A stretch of 9,426 bases of DNA. Source: Caldilineaceae bacterium (GTDB taxonomy: Bacteria; Chloroflexota; Anaerolineae; Caldilineales; Caldilineaceae). The DNA is taken from NCBI GenBank assembly GCA_019637645.1, contig JAHBVH010000133.1, forward strand, positions 1 to 9,426, read 5' to 3'. The notes beneath the pieces were generated by a model. The model was not told the origin of the DNA. It saw only the letters and a list, made by a program, of their open reading frames with translations, and searched no databases. The stretch's first letter is position 1. Each line of letters starts with the position of its first letter. Below, in pieces: positions 1-5,901 of the stretch. A program made the translations under genes and the position numbers.

Positions 1-32
1 CTGGTCACGCTGATGAAGTGCGTAACTTCTAA
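1..32. repeat. Right end of a MITE-like palindromic element, cut by the window edge
   Basis: Bases 1-10 (CTGGTCACGC) and 21-32 (CGTAACTTCTAA) are identical to 1238-1247 and 1258-1269 in the complete element at 1183-1269. The unmatched spacer is 10 nt in both copies, and overall 27 of 32 positions agree. The copy ends with the same terminal sequence TAACTTCTAA. The central hairpin and left terminus should lie just left of the window. It has the same orientation as the complete copy. Confidence 0.75.
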
Positions 33-52
33 ATCAATAATCAATAATCAAT
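32..52. repeat. Three tandem copies of heptamer AATCAAT
   Basis: Three perfect head-to-tail copies of AATCAAT occupy 32-38, 39-45 and 46-52. They abut the right terminus of the palindromic element at 1-32 and lie 16 nt beyond the stop of the hydroxyacid dehydrogenase gene. The following bases (ATGGCTAATGGGCAATGGCT) are a looser repeat. This looks like a short slippage tract in an intergenic space; no function is inferred. Confidence 0.7.
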
Positions 53-68
53 GGCTAATGGGCAATGG

Positions 69-1118
69 CTATTCGACCCGAAGGCGCTGCCACTTGGCTT
101 GGAAGCCGGGGCGTTCGAGCACTTCGGGGTTGATCACCCCTTTGGGACGGCGGCCATGGGCGAGATCGATCATGCCTTGGCAGACGGCGAGACCATTATC
201 GCGGAAGAGCTCATGGGTCCAGGCAATGGCATGGGGCGCGAGCAGAACATTTTCAAATTCGCCAAAGCGATGGGGGCTGGTGATCGGTTCACCGACAAAG
301 CAGTCAAGCGCCGCGCCAGCAATGCGGCCTGCCTTGAGTACAGCATAGAGCGCATCTTCGTTCACAATGCCACCGCGCGCGGTGTTGAGCAGATAGGCTT
401 CGGGCTTCATCAGGCTCAATTCGCGTGTGCCGATCAGGTTGCGGGTCTGTTCGTTCAAAGGACAATGGACCGAAACAAAATCCGCCTCGGCCATTAATTC
501 ATCCAAACTCACCAACTTGACCCCTGCCGCTGCCGCCGTGGCGGGATCGGCGAAGGGATCAAAGGCGATCGGCTGGTTCATCCCAAAGATGCTGAGCAGG
601 CGAATCGTCTCGCGGGCAATGCCACCGAGCCCAATGCTGCCAAAGGTGCGGTTACGCAATTCGCCTCCCATGTAGTGGGAACGAGCATGCCATTGGCCGG
701 TGCGCACCAATTGATCTTTGACGCGAACGTGGTGGGTCAAGGCGAGCATCCAGCCGATGGTGGCTTCGGCCACAGAACGGTTAACTGAACCAACCGTGAT
801 AAAGAGCACCACATCCGCCGCGGTGCAGGCGGGTACATCGACATTGTCGTAGCCGACGCCAAAGCGCCCTACGGCCAAAAGATTCTCGGCCTGGGCGAGG
901 GTAGCCGTTGTGACCCGTGGCGTCAGTACAATGACCCCGTTGATGCCATCAAGCTGATCCGCCCCAATTTCGGGCCGATGTTCGGCAAAGGCGCGGTAGG
1001 TGATTTGGGGTTCGTTGTCGAAGAGCGAGAGGCCAATGTCACGATATTGGAGGGCCCCGGCGCTGTCATAAAAATCGGCAGTGAGCGCCAGGCGAAAGGG
1101 GTGGCTGGTTGTTGTCAT
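69..1118 (-). CDS. D-isomer-specific 2-hydroxyacid dehydrogenase (NAD-dependent, phosphoglycerate dehydrogenase-like)
   Basis: This is a complete 349-residue cytoplasmic oxidoreductase that by family should interconvert a D-2-hydroxyacid and a 2-ketoacid. The substrate-domain motif GRFGVGYDNVD lies at 84-94. A Rossmann glycine motif is seen around G163-L-G-G-I-A168, and the acidic residue D187 at the end of the next strand suggests NAD rather than NADP. The family catalytic triad is present: R248 (NTARGG), E277 (VGEP) and H296 (APH). There is no C-terminal ACT domain, so it is not a long serine-feedback PGDH. An AAGAAGGT ribosome-binding sequence lies about 10 nt before the ATG. It is the last gene of the minus-strand cluster, separated from the isomerase gene by 203 nt that hold a palindromic element, so it may have its own promoter. 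It could act on phosphoglycerate, glyoxylate or a sugar-derived acid; the sequence does not decide. Confidence 0.9.
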   Translation of the reverse strand: MTTTSHPFRLALTADFYDSAGALQYRDIGLSLFDNEPQITYRAFAEHRPEIGADQLDGINGVIVLTPRVTTATLAQAENLLAVGRFGVGYDNVDVPACTAADVVLFITVGSVNRSVAEATIGWMLALTHHVRVKDQLVRTGQWHARSHYMGGELRNRTFGSIGLGGIARETIRLLSIFGMNQPIAFDPFADPATAAAAGVKLVSLDELMAEADFVSVHCPLNEQTRNLIGTRELSLMKPEAYLLNTARGGIVNEDALYAVLKAGRIAGAALDCFVGEPITSPHRFGEFENVLLAPHAIAWTHELFRDNGLAVCQGMIDLAHGRRPKGVINPEVLERPGFQAKWQRLRVE

Positions 1119-1182
1119 AGCTGGTTACCTTCTTTGTTCTACGCGGTTCGATTTTGCGGAAATTTTTCACATCCAGTAGCCG

Positions 1183-1269
1183 TTAGAAGTTATGCACTTG
1201 GGTCAGACCTGACAGGTTTAACAAACCTGTCAGGTCTCTGGTCACGCGGCTCAACGGCGTAACTTCTAA
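1183..1269. repeat. Complete 87-bp MITE-like palindromic element
   Basis: The termini are exact 10-bp inverted repeats, TTAGAAGTTA (1183-1192) and TAACTTCTAA (1260-1269). The centre is a perfect 15-bp inverted repeat, AGACCTGACAGGTTT (1205-1219) and AAACCTGTCAGGTCT (1223-1237), with a 3-nt loop. Each arm also contains its own near-palindrome ACCTGACAGGT. The right third matches bases 1-32 of the window. There is no reading frame inside and no clear target duplication, so it fits a non-autonomous miniature or REP-like element. In RNA it would form a strong hairpin between the isomerase and hydroxyacid dehydrogenase genes, but no U-tract follows, so it is not a canonical terminator. The rest of the 1119-1321 gap shows nothing recognisable. 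Confidence 0.8.
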
Positions 1270-1321
1270 GCGGTAATGACAAAGTTGATCTTCTAACAAC
1301 ATCTGTGCAGCAAAAATAAAG

Positions 1322-1900
1322 TTAAGAAGCGGACCACTGGGAATTATCGATCGTCGTAGGCATGCCTGCCGTTTCAATGACTAACTTACGAAAACCCTGT
1401 TGCGCAATGGTGCCATAATCATGACCCGCCTGAGCCGGACAAACCCAAAAGAAAAGAAGATCTTCGTCGCCGATATTAACGGTACGATGGGCCCACCGGG
1501 GCGGGATATAGACTACCTGGCCCGCGGCAAAGGGCTCAACCCGCGATTCTCCCTCGGGCGTCTCCATCACGATCAGGCCGTTGCCCCGCAAAGCATAGTA
1601 GACCTCGCCTGTCTCCAATACGGCATGAAAGTGCCCCTTGGTCATAAAGTATTCCTGCCCCACTTTGCCGGGGTGTAAGATGGTAATACCGCTGATCAGT
1701 TCACCGCTGACGGCTGGTCGATCAATGCCATAGACTTCATAGATCACAGGATCGGCTTGCGCCAGCAAGGTGGCAAAGGCATCGTGATCTAAATAGTATC
1801 CTGTCATCGACGACAACTGGCGTATGGTATGCTGATCGTAATGGCTCATGACATTGGCATCGGCAAGCCCAAGCATAAAATTGATCGGATTTGTGTTCAT
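1322..1900 (-). CDS. Cupin-type glucose-6-phosphate isomerase (archaeal-type PGI family)
   Basis: This complete 192-residue protein matches the cupin phosphoglucose isomerase family, which interconverts glucose 6-phosphate and fructose 6-phosphate using a bound metal and is unrelated to the usual bacterial Pgi. The signature TKGHFH is at 87-92, followed by E99 in GEVYY and PPRWAHRTVN with H138. H90, H92, E99 and H138 correspond to the metal ligands known for the Pyrococcus furiosus enzyme (H88, H90, E97, H136). The length is typical of this family. The ATG at 1900 has only a weak Shine-Dalgarno (GAGAAAC), and the leader of about 190 nt contains hairpins, so translation may be controlled. The neighbours are dehydrogenases rather than glycolytic genes, so the true substrate may be another phosphosugar. 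Confidence 0.88.
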   Translation of the reverse strand: MNTNPINFMLGLADANVMSHYDQHTIRQLSSMTGYYLDHDAFATLLAQADPVIYEVYGIDRPAVSGELISGITILHPGKVGQEYFMTKGHFHAVLETGEVYYALRGNGLIVMETPEGESRVEPFAAGQVVYIPPRWAHRTVNIGDEDLLFFWVCPAQAGHDYGTIAQQGFRKLVIETAGMPTTIDNSQWSAS

Positions 1901-1943
1901 GGTGATTGTTTCTCATTGGGAAGGCATTGGGCAAGGCAAAGGA

Positions 1944-1977
1944 TAGATGGCACTGGCTGGTCATCCTGCGCCATCTA
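1944..1977 (-). other. Hairpin in the leader of the cupin-type isomerase gene
   Basis: Perfect 8-bp inverted repeat TAGATGGC (1944-1951) and GCCATCTA (1970-1977) with an 18-nt loop, about 44 nt upstream of the isomerase start. No U-tract follows on the minus strand, so it is not an obvious terminator. It could be a leader structure or an operator; it resembles no riboswitch class I know. Confidence 0.4.
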
Positions 1978-2043
1978 CCAGGGAAAGCATTTGTACAGGG
2001 GAGTGGGTGGGTCACCGCAGCCGAAAGGTGATAGCAGCTTTTG

Positions 2044-2071
2044 TTGGCACTTGTGGGTACCACCGCGCCAA
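2044..2071 (-). other. Stem-loop just after the zinc-less dehydrogenase gene
   Basis: Outer arms TTGGC and GCCAA (2044-2048, 2067-2071) enclose inner arms GTGG and CCAC (2053-2056, 2060-2063) around a 3-nt loop, with an asymmetric internal bulge. It begins about 20 nt beyond the dehydrogenase stop. The following minus-strand bases are CAAAAG rather than a U-run, so termination there would be weak at best. The remainder of the 1901-2092 gap shows no gene. Confidence 0.35.
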
Positions 2072-2092
2072 AGCGATACAAGGGTACGCTGG

Positions 2093-3079
2093 CTAGTCCC
2101 AATGCAAAATCAGGCCCAACGCGTCCTTGTTCCACTGTTTTAACAGAGCAAAGGCTTGGGGAGCTTGTTGCCAAGGAAAGCGATGGGTAATCAGCGGATG
2201 AATCACCAGCCGGTCTAGCGCCAATAATTTCATGGCGGTCTCCTGATCGGCCAGACGGGTCCACCACCCGGGGCGCGACTCATGGGCAGGACGCGCCGAA
2301 TTGTGCGCCCCGATGACGGTGAGCCCTTTGCGGTGGACATCCCGATAGAAGTTCACCTGTTCGGTTTCGCCACGCGTGCTGCCCAGCAAAATTACCCGTC
2401 CACACTGACGGGCAAGGTCAAACGCGGTTGGAATCGCCGCCGGGTGGCCTGTTGCCTCGATCACAACGGCTGGCCCTTCTTTGTTGGTGAGGCGCAATAG
2501 CTCGGTGGATAGATGGCTGTCGGCCATGACAACGGCATCGGCACCCGCCTGTTGCGCAAAGTCTAGCCGCTGTTCATCCTGATCGACAATGATGGCTGGT
2601 GCTGCGCCTTGGAGTTTCGCCAACTGCATGGCGAGCAGGCCGATCAGCCCTGCGCCAATGACCACCACTGGTTCGCCTAGTTCTATGCGCGCTTTACGCA
2701 CACCCTGCAGCGCAATCGACCCCAGTTCAAAGAAGGCCGCTCGTTCATCCGGCAGGCCATCCGGCACGCGCACCCCGTTCGCGGCTTGGGTTGTGACATA
2801 GGCTGCATGGCGTGTGGGCGTGGCCACCCGGTCACCCACCTGCCAATCAGTTACTGCTGCGCCGATTTGTACAACTTCGCCTACATTGTTGTAGCCTGGA
2901 TATTGGGGGAAACGCTGCGTGGTGTTCGGCAAGCCAAGAAAAAAGGCCCGTTCGGTTCCAGGGCTAATCAAGGTCGCGCGGGTACGGATGAGTAACTCGT
3001 CTGGGCCAATGATTGGCATGGCACAAGGTTCGACGTTGGCAATCCCTGCCTCTGGCCAAACCACTTGGTAGTTTTGCAT
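2093..3079 (-). CDS. Medium-chain dehydrogenase/reductase (alcohol dehydrogenase-like) without zinc ligands
   Basis: This complete 328-residue protein has the MDR fold: a GroES-like N-terminal domain (about 1-125) and a Rossmann domain with GAGLIG at 142-147. D166 at the end of the second strand suggests NAD(H). It looks like a zinc ADH or sorbitol/threonine dehydrogenase relative, but the metal-binding features are missing. The segment around SPGTE (39-43) replaces the usual catalytic Cys motif, PGYNNVG (61-67) replaces PGHE.xG, and the four-cysteine structural-zinc loop is absent; the only cysteines are C19 and C226. It probably oxidises or reduces a sugar or related carbonyl without zinc, in the cytoplasm. 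The ATG at 3079 is preceded by GAGG 5 nt upstream, inside an 11-nt gap after the Rpn-like gene, so the two are probably co-transcribed. Confidence 0.88.
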   Translation of the reverse strand: MQNYQVVWPEAGIANVEPCAMPIIGPDELLIRTRATLISPGTERAFFLGLPNTTQRFPQYPGYNNVGEVVQIGAAVTDWQVGDRVATPTRHAAYVTTQAANGVRVPDGLPDERAAFFELGSIALQGVRKARIELGEPVVVIGAGLIGLLAMQLAKLQGAAPAIIVDQDEQRLDFAQQAGADAVVMADSHLSTELLRLTNKEGPAVVIEATGHPAAIPTAFDLARQCGRVILLGSTRGETEQVNFYRDVHRKGLTVIGAHNSARPAHESRPGWWTRLADQETAMKLLALDRLVIHPLITHRFPWQQAPQAFALLKQWNKDALGLILHWD

Positions 3080-3090
3080 GGTTTCCTCGG

Positions 3091-4047
3091 CTAGCTTGGT
3101 GTGCTTGGCGGTGGCAGTTCGGGTAGTACCAGATCTTCTAGCTTTTGGACCTGCACTAGTTGGCTGCGCAAGTCTTCAAGCACAGTTTTGTCGGTAATTG
3201 CTTGGATGCGCTCCACAAAGGCTTCAGGCAGAGGGCCAAACAGCAAGGTAAGTAGGCGCAATAACATTTTGCGCTCGCCATTCAGCTCGCCTTCTTCACG
3301 GCCTTCTTCGCGGAGCTTTTCGCCCCAAGACCTATCGATTTCTGTCAGTGCTTGCATAATTTCCTCCCGTGGATCAGACAACGTTGTGGTTGGTGCATAG
3401 GTATTGGCTAATTCCACTAAGAATAACTTGTCGCCTGGGCTCAGGTTGCTCTGAATGACAGTCTGCAATGCGGTTAATTTGACGGCTGCCCTTTGTTGTT
3501 TGGGGGTCTTCATTAAGAGCGCTAAAGTTGCTGCGATGGGTTCTTTTTTCGCTAGGTACGCGGCGGCTGGCAGGTCGCGTATCCCGACTTGGCCATAGCG
3601 AAAGTGCAGCAATGGTTCACCAAAGAGCTCTTCCTGGTATTCTTGCCAACGCAGGCCACCGGCGTTGCCTAGCAAAACCAAAGCAATCGGTAAGACGGCT
3701 TTACCATAAGAGACGCGCAGTAACACATAATACTCGCTCATCCGTTGCGGCAAGGTTCGTTTATCGCGCCCTTCCACTTCGAGATGAATGAGGAGGGTTT
3801 CCGTTTCCCCTTGCCAACTCTGCACTTCGGCAACGATATCGGTAATCCGCAACTCCTGCTCGGGAAAATTGATCACCAACGCTTTGTCAATGAACCGAGC
3901 TGTCTGAAAATTCAAACGCGCCGCTTGCTCTGGGAAAAAGAGCTGCATAAACTGTGGCAAGAAGCGCCACAGGAACTCTTTAAAGAGCCGGTCATGAAGG
4001 GTTCTTGCGCCTGGTTCGCTGCGTCCCTTTTTCCTGATTTGCCTCAA
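3091..4047 (-). CDS. Rpn-family (PD-(D/E)XK) nuclease/transposase-like protein with DUF4351-like C-terminus
   Basis: The protein has 318 residues. HDRLFKEFLWRF (18-29) matches the N-terminal motif of Rpn/YhgA-like proteins. D70 in ITDIVAEV and E90-V-E92 in LIHLEVEG fit the PD-(D/E)XK core, with Glu where Lys or Gln is more usual. RMSEYY (102-107) is the conserved helix that follows. A charged stretch, REEGREEGELNGERK (246-260), leads to a C-terminal MLLRLLTLLFGPLPEAFVERIQ region like DUF4351. Such proteins are DNA nucleases linked to RecA-independent recombination and often occur in many copies per genome. The start is TTG at 4047: an in-frame TAG lies at 4051-4053 and the next Met (34) would cut the first motif. 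It sits 61 nt after the SDR stop and 11 nt before the MDR gene, inside an otherwise metabolic cluster. Confidence 0.8.
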   Translation of the reverse strand: MRQIRKKGRSEPGARTLHDRLFKEFLWRFLPQFMQLFFPEQAARLNFQTARFIDKALVINFPEQELRITDIVAEVQSWQGETETLLIHLEVEGRDKRTLPQRMSEYYVLLRVSYGKAVLPIALVLLGNAGGLRWQEYQEELFGEPLLHFRYGQVGIRDLPAAAYLAKKEPIAATLALLMKTPKQQRAAVKLTALQTVIQSNLSPGDKLFLVELANTYAPTTTLSDPREEIMQALTEIDRSWGEKLREEGREEGELNGERKMLLRLLTLLFGPLPEAFVERIQAITDKTVLEDLRSQLVQVQKLEDLVLPELPPPSTPS

Positions 4048-4108
4048 AGACTACCTACTCTCATTGTATGTACTACGGAGGAAAAGTCAATAACGAGAGC
4101 AGGGTCAT

Positions 4109-4903
4109 TTAGCCCCACGCTACATAACCACCACAGATAGGAATGCATTGACCGGTGACATAGTCGGACAGGTCAGTGACAAGAAATTCGATCACCTTGG
4201 CCGCTTCCTCGGGCTGACCGACCCGGCGTAGCGCGATTTGATCGGTCAGATCGCTCCCTGCCTGATCCCAGAATGATTTGGTGCGCGACGAAGCAATAAA
4301 CCCTGGCGCAATGCAATTGACATTGACGCCAAAAGGCCCTAACTCGGCAGCCAACACGCGGGTATAATGGGCGACGCCAGCCTTGGCGATTTTGTAGGGC
4401 ATGCCGCCACCGTTGCGCCCACTCCACAGCCCCGCTTGGGATGCTACATTGACGATTTTGCCAGAAGCCTGCTCTTTCATCAGACGGCTAGCGGCTTGGC
4501 AACAGAGAATGCAACTGGTCAGGTTAATGTCCATAATGTACTGATAGCGCTCTGGCGGGGAACCGGATGCTGAGTCATCCGCGCCTTGGTGGCGTAAATT
4601 GCCGCCCGCATTGTTGACCAGAATATCCAACCGGCCAAAGGCGCCCGTGATCTCCTCAAACATCCCATTAACCGCATCAGGATCGGTGACATCGGCCTGG
4701 ACGCCCAATGAGCGGCGGCCCATCGCTGCAATTTCGGCCATGACTGTGGGAGCATTCAAGCGCTCGTTAAATTCTTGGGCAGAGTTCAGGTTGACATCAT
4801 TGATCACCACATCGGCACCCAGCTTGGCAAGATGCAGCGCATAGGCCCGGCCCAGGCCACGCCCCGCGCCAGTGACCAACGCGACTTTTCCGGCAAGTTT
4901 CAT
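4109..4903 (-). CDS. Short-chain dehydrogenase/reductase (FabG-like SDR)
   Basis: This complete 264-residue classical SDR is a cytoplasmic NAD(P)-dependent oxidoreductase. It carries TGAGRGLG at 11-18 (cofactor glycine motif), D36 after the second strand (favouring NAD), DVTD at 71-74, NNAGG at 97-101, and the catalytic set N127, S155, Y170 and K174 (YKIAK). The C-terminal GG motif (CGGYVAWG) is typical of FabG-like members. The start at 4903 has GGAG 10 nt upstream, inside the end of the cupin gene, whose stop is only 4 nt away, so the two are translationally coupled. The family acts on many alcohols, sugars and 3-oxoacyl compounds. With no acyl-carrier genes nearby, a small carbohydrate or alcohol substrate is likelier than fatty acid synthesis. 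Confidence 0.92.
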   Translation of the reverse strand: MKLAGKVALVTGAGRGLGRAYALHLAKLGADVVINDVNLNSAQEFNERLNAPTVMAEIAAMGRRSLGVQADVTDPDAVNGMFEEITGAFGRLDILVNNAGGNLRHQGADDSASGSPPERYQYIMDINLTSCILCCQAASRLMKEQASGKIVNVASQAGLWSGRNGGGMPYKIAKAGVAHYTRVLAAELGPFGVNVNCIAPGFIASSRTKSFWDQAGSDLTDQIALRRVGQPEEAAKVIEFLVTDLSDYVTGQCIPICGGYVAWG

Positions 4904-4907
4904 GGGC

Positions 4908-5564
4908 TTATGGCTCCATTTCTACGGTGCGTGCCGTGAACGCATTCCAGGCTTCATCCCACGTCGCGATCTGCTTGTGGACTTCATACAGGGCGGCCCA
5001 CATGGCGTCGCGAGCAGCATTGGCCGCGGTGATATCGCCCGCGGCCAGCGCGGCTTTGTAGGTGGCAACCTGTTCCTGCTGAATCTGCGTATTGGCTGTC
5101 ACCGCGGCGGCCACGGCCTCGGCACCAGCGAGATGGCGCTCCACCAGTGTTTCCGTGGGGGTAGCGGTATCCACGGGGACATCATAGGCTTGGTTGGAAA
5201 TGAAGCGCGGCGGTAACTTTTCGCTATCCTCGCCCCAACCATCGTTGGTCCACGTGGTGTGGGTAGGTTGAATGTGAGGCGTCACGGAAAGATACATGAT
5301 CATCGGTTCGTCGCCCAAGACGCGCACCTGATGATGTTGGTCTGTTGCAGCAATACAAAGCTGCCCAGGCCCGAGTTCGGCCTTTTCGCCGTCGATCTCA
5401 AATTCGGCGCGACCCGAGAGCACAAGAAAAATTTCGTGCCCGAGGTCGTGACTGTGACGTTGGGCAACCGTACCAACCTCAAAACGTAAAAAGCGTGAAC
5501 GAATCTGTGAAGTCACAAAAATATTGCGAATGTCAGTACGAAAGTCATAGACAGGCAGCGCCAT
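4908..5564 (-). CDS. Cupin-domain protein with helical C-terminal extension
   Basis: This is a 218-residue protein. Cupin motif 1 spans G31 to G51, with H37, H39 and E44 as likely metal ligands (HSHDLGHE). Motif 2 is partial, with H77/H78 in TDQHHQV as the fourth-ligand candidate. Residues 140-215 are rich in Ala, Glu and Gln and predicted to be helical, an extension not found in minimal cupins. The open frame runs back to 5693, but the ATG at 5564 is preferred because AAGGAG lies 7 nt before it and the upstream part reads like leader. It is the first gene of the metabolic cluster and overlaps its regulation with the SDR 4 nt downstream. It may be a sugar-binding isomerase, a dioxygenase or a sensor; the reaction cannot be named. 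Confidence 0.82.
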   Translation of the reverse strand: MALPVYDFRTDIRNIFVTSQIRSRFLRFEVGTVAQRHSHDLGHEIFLVLSGRAEFEIDGEKAELGPGQLCIAATDQHHQVRVLGDEPMIMYLSVTPHIQPTHTTWTNDGWGEDSEKLPPRFISNQAYDVPVDTATPTETLVERHLAGAEAVAAAVTANTQIQQEQVATYKAALAAGDITAANAARDAMWAALYEVHKQIATWDEAWNAFTARTVEMEP

Positions 5565-5672
5565 GCTCCTTCTCCTTGTCGTTAGTAAGCGGAAGTGGTT
5601 GGATCGAATTGTCAATGGATGCTGATTGCCACCACAAGTTGGATAGGCGGGTGAGTTCCCAGGGAGCCAACC

Positions 5673-5683
5673 TTGCATTGCAA
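5673..5683 (-). promoter_or_regulatory. Candidate operator palindrome for the cupin-SDR cluster
   Basis: TTGCATTGCAA is a perfect 5-1-5 palindrome about 10 nt downstream of the candidate -10 box and therefore near the expected transcription start. A repressor bound there would block initiation. No regulator gene lies in the window, and an 11-bp palindrome can arise by chance. Confidence 0.3.
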
Positions 5684-5692
5684 CCGTTGCCA

Positions 5693-5722
5693 ATCATACC
5701 ATAGAGCGAGACGGCTGCCCAA
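5693..5722 (-). promoter_or_regulatory. Candidate sigma70-type promoter for the cupin gene
   Basis: On the minus strand, TTGGGC (5717-5722) and TATGAT (5693-5698) are separated by 18 nt. The -10 box matches 5 of 6 consensus bases and the -35 box only 3 of 6. It lies just downstream of the ATPase terminator and about 130 nt before the cupin ATG, where a promoter for the cluster is expected. Confidence 0.35.
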
Positions 5723-5741
5723 CTGTTTTTTCCCTTCCCAT

Positions 5742-5781
5742 AAAAAGACGACCACCAGCAGCACTGTCGGTGGTCGTCTTT
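5742..5781 (-). terminator. Rho-independent terminator of the cation ATPase transcript
   Basis: Perfect 13-bp stem AAAGACGACCACC (5744-5756) and GGTGGTCGTCTTT (5769-5781) with a 12-nt loop. Read on the minus strand it ends in five U residues (5742-5746). It lies about 120 nt after the ATPase stop and just before the candidate promoter of the next cluster. The plus-strand side ends in TTTGCC, so it would be weaker in that direction. Confidence 0.85.
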
Positions 5782-5790
5782 GCCTCCTAT

Positions 5791-5815
5791 AAACCTGACA
5801 GGTTTTCGGAAACCT
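5791..5815. repeat. Decayed copy of the ACCTGACAGGT palindromic repeat
   Basis: AAACCTGACAGGTTT (5791-5805) is palindromic and shares CCTGACAGGTTT with the left arm at 1205-1219. It is followed by TCGG and AAACCT, the start of a second arm that then diverges. A further inverted match, TATCAGGTTT (5864-5873), lies nearer the ATPase stop. The MITE termini TTAGAAGTTA are absent, so this is a partial or different member of the same repeat family. Confidence 0.5.
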
Positions 5816-5822
5816 TGTATCC

Positions 5823-5854
5823 CGTTGGCTCTGTGGTTCCCACAACCGCCAACG
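5823..5854 (-). other. Stem-loop in the 3' untranslated region of the ATPase gene
   Basis: Arms CGTTGGC and GCCAACG (5823-5829, 5848-5854) enclose a second helix TGTGG and CCACA (5832-5836, 5840-5844) around a 3-nt loop. No U-run follows on the minus strand. It lies about 48 nt after the ATPase stop and may protect the 3' end of the message. Together with the repeat and terminator it accounts for most of the gene-free stretch 5565-5901. Confidence 0.5.
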
Positions 5855-5901
5855 AAAGACTCTATCAGGTTTGGTCTACATTCGTCAACGGTTAGGTGTG
5901 A

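Noticed and set aside
1205..1237. Central hairpin of the palindromic element as a terminator
   Set aside because: The stem is strong but neither strand has a U-run after it, and the same sequence occurs as a mobile-type repeat, so it is annotated as a repeat.
2050..2070. Plus-strand GGGTACCACCGCG resembling a T-box core
   Set aside because: The base order differs from the T-box consensus GGGTGGTACCGCG, and no gene lies downstream on the plus strand. The sequence is better explained as a small stem-loop.
1737..2267. 176-residue minus-strand frame spanning the gap before the isomerase
   Set aside because: It overlaps the MDR and isomerase genes in another frame, its composition is rich in Ser, Pro and His without domain motifs, and it has no ribosome-binding site.
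5565..5693. N-terminal extension of the cupin protein to 5693
   Set aside because: The frame is open, but the ATG at 5564 has a well-placed AAGGAG. The upstream segment overlaps the candidate promoter and operator and shows no cupin sequence.
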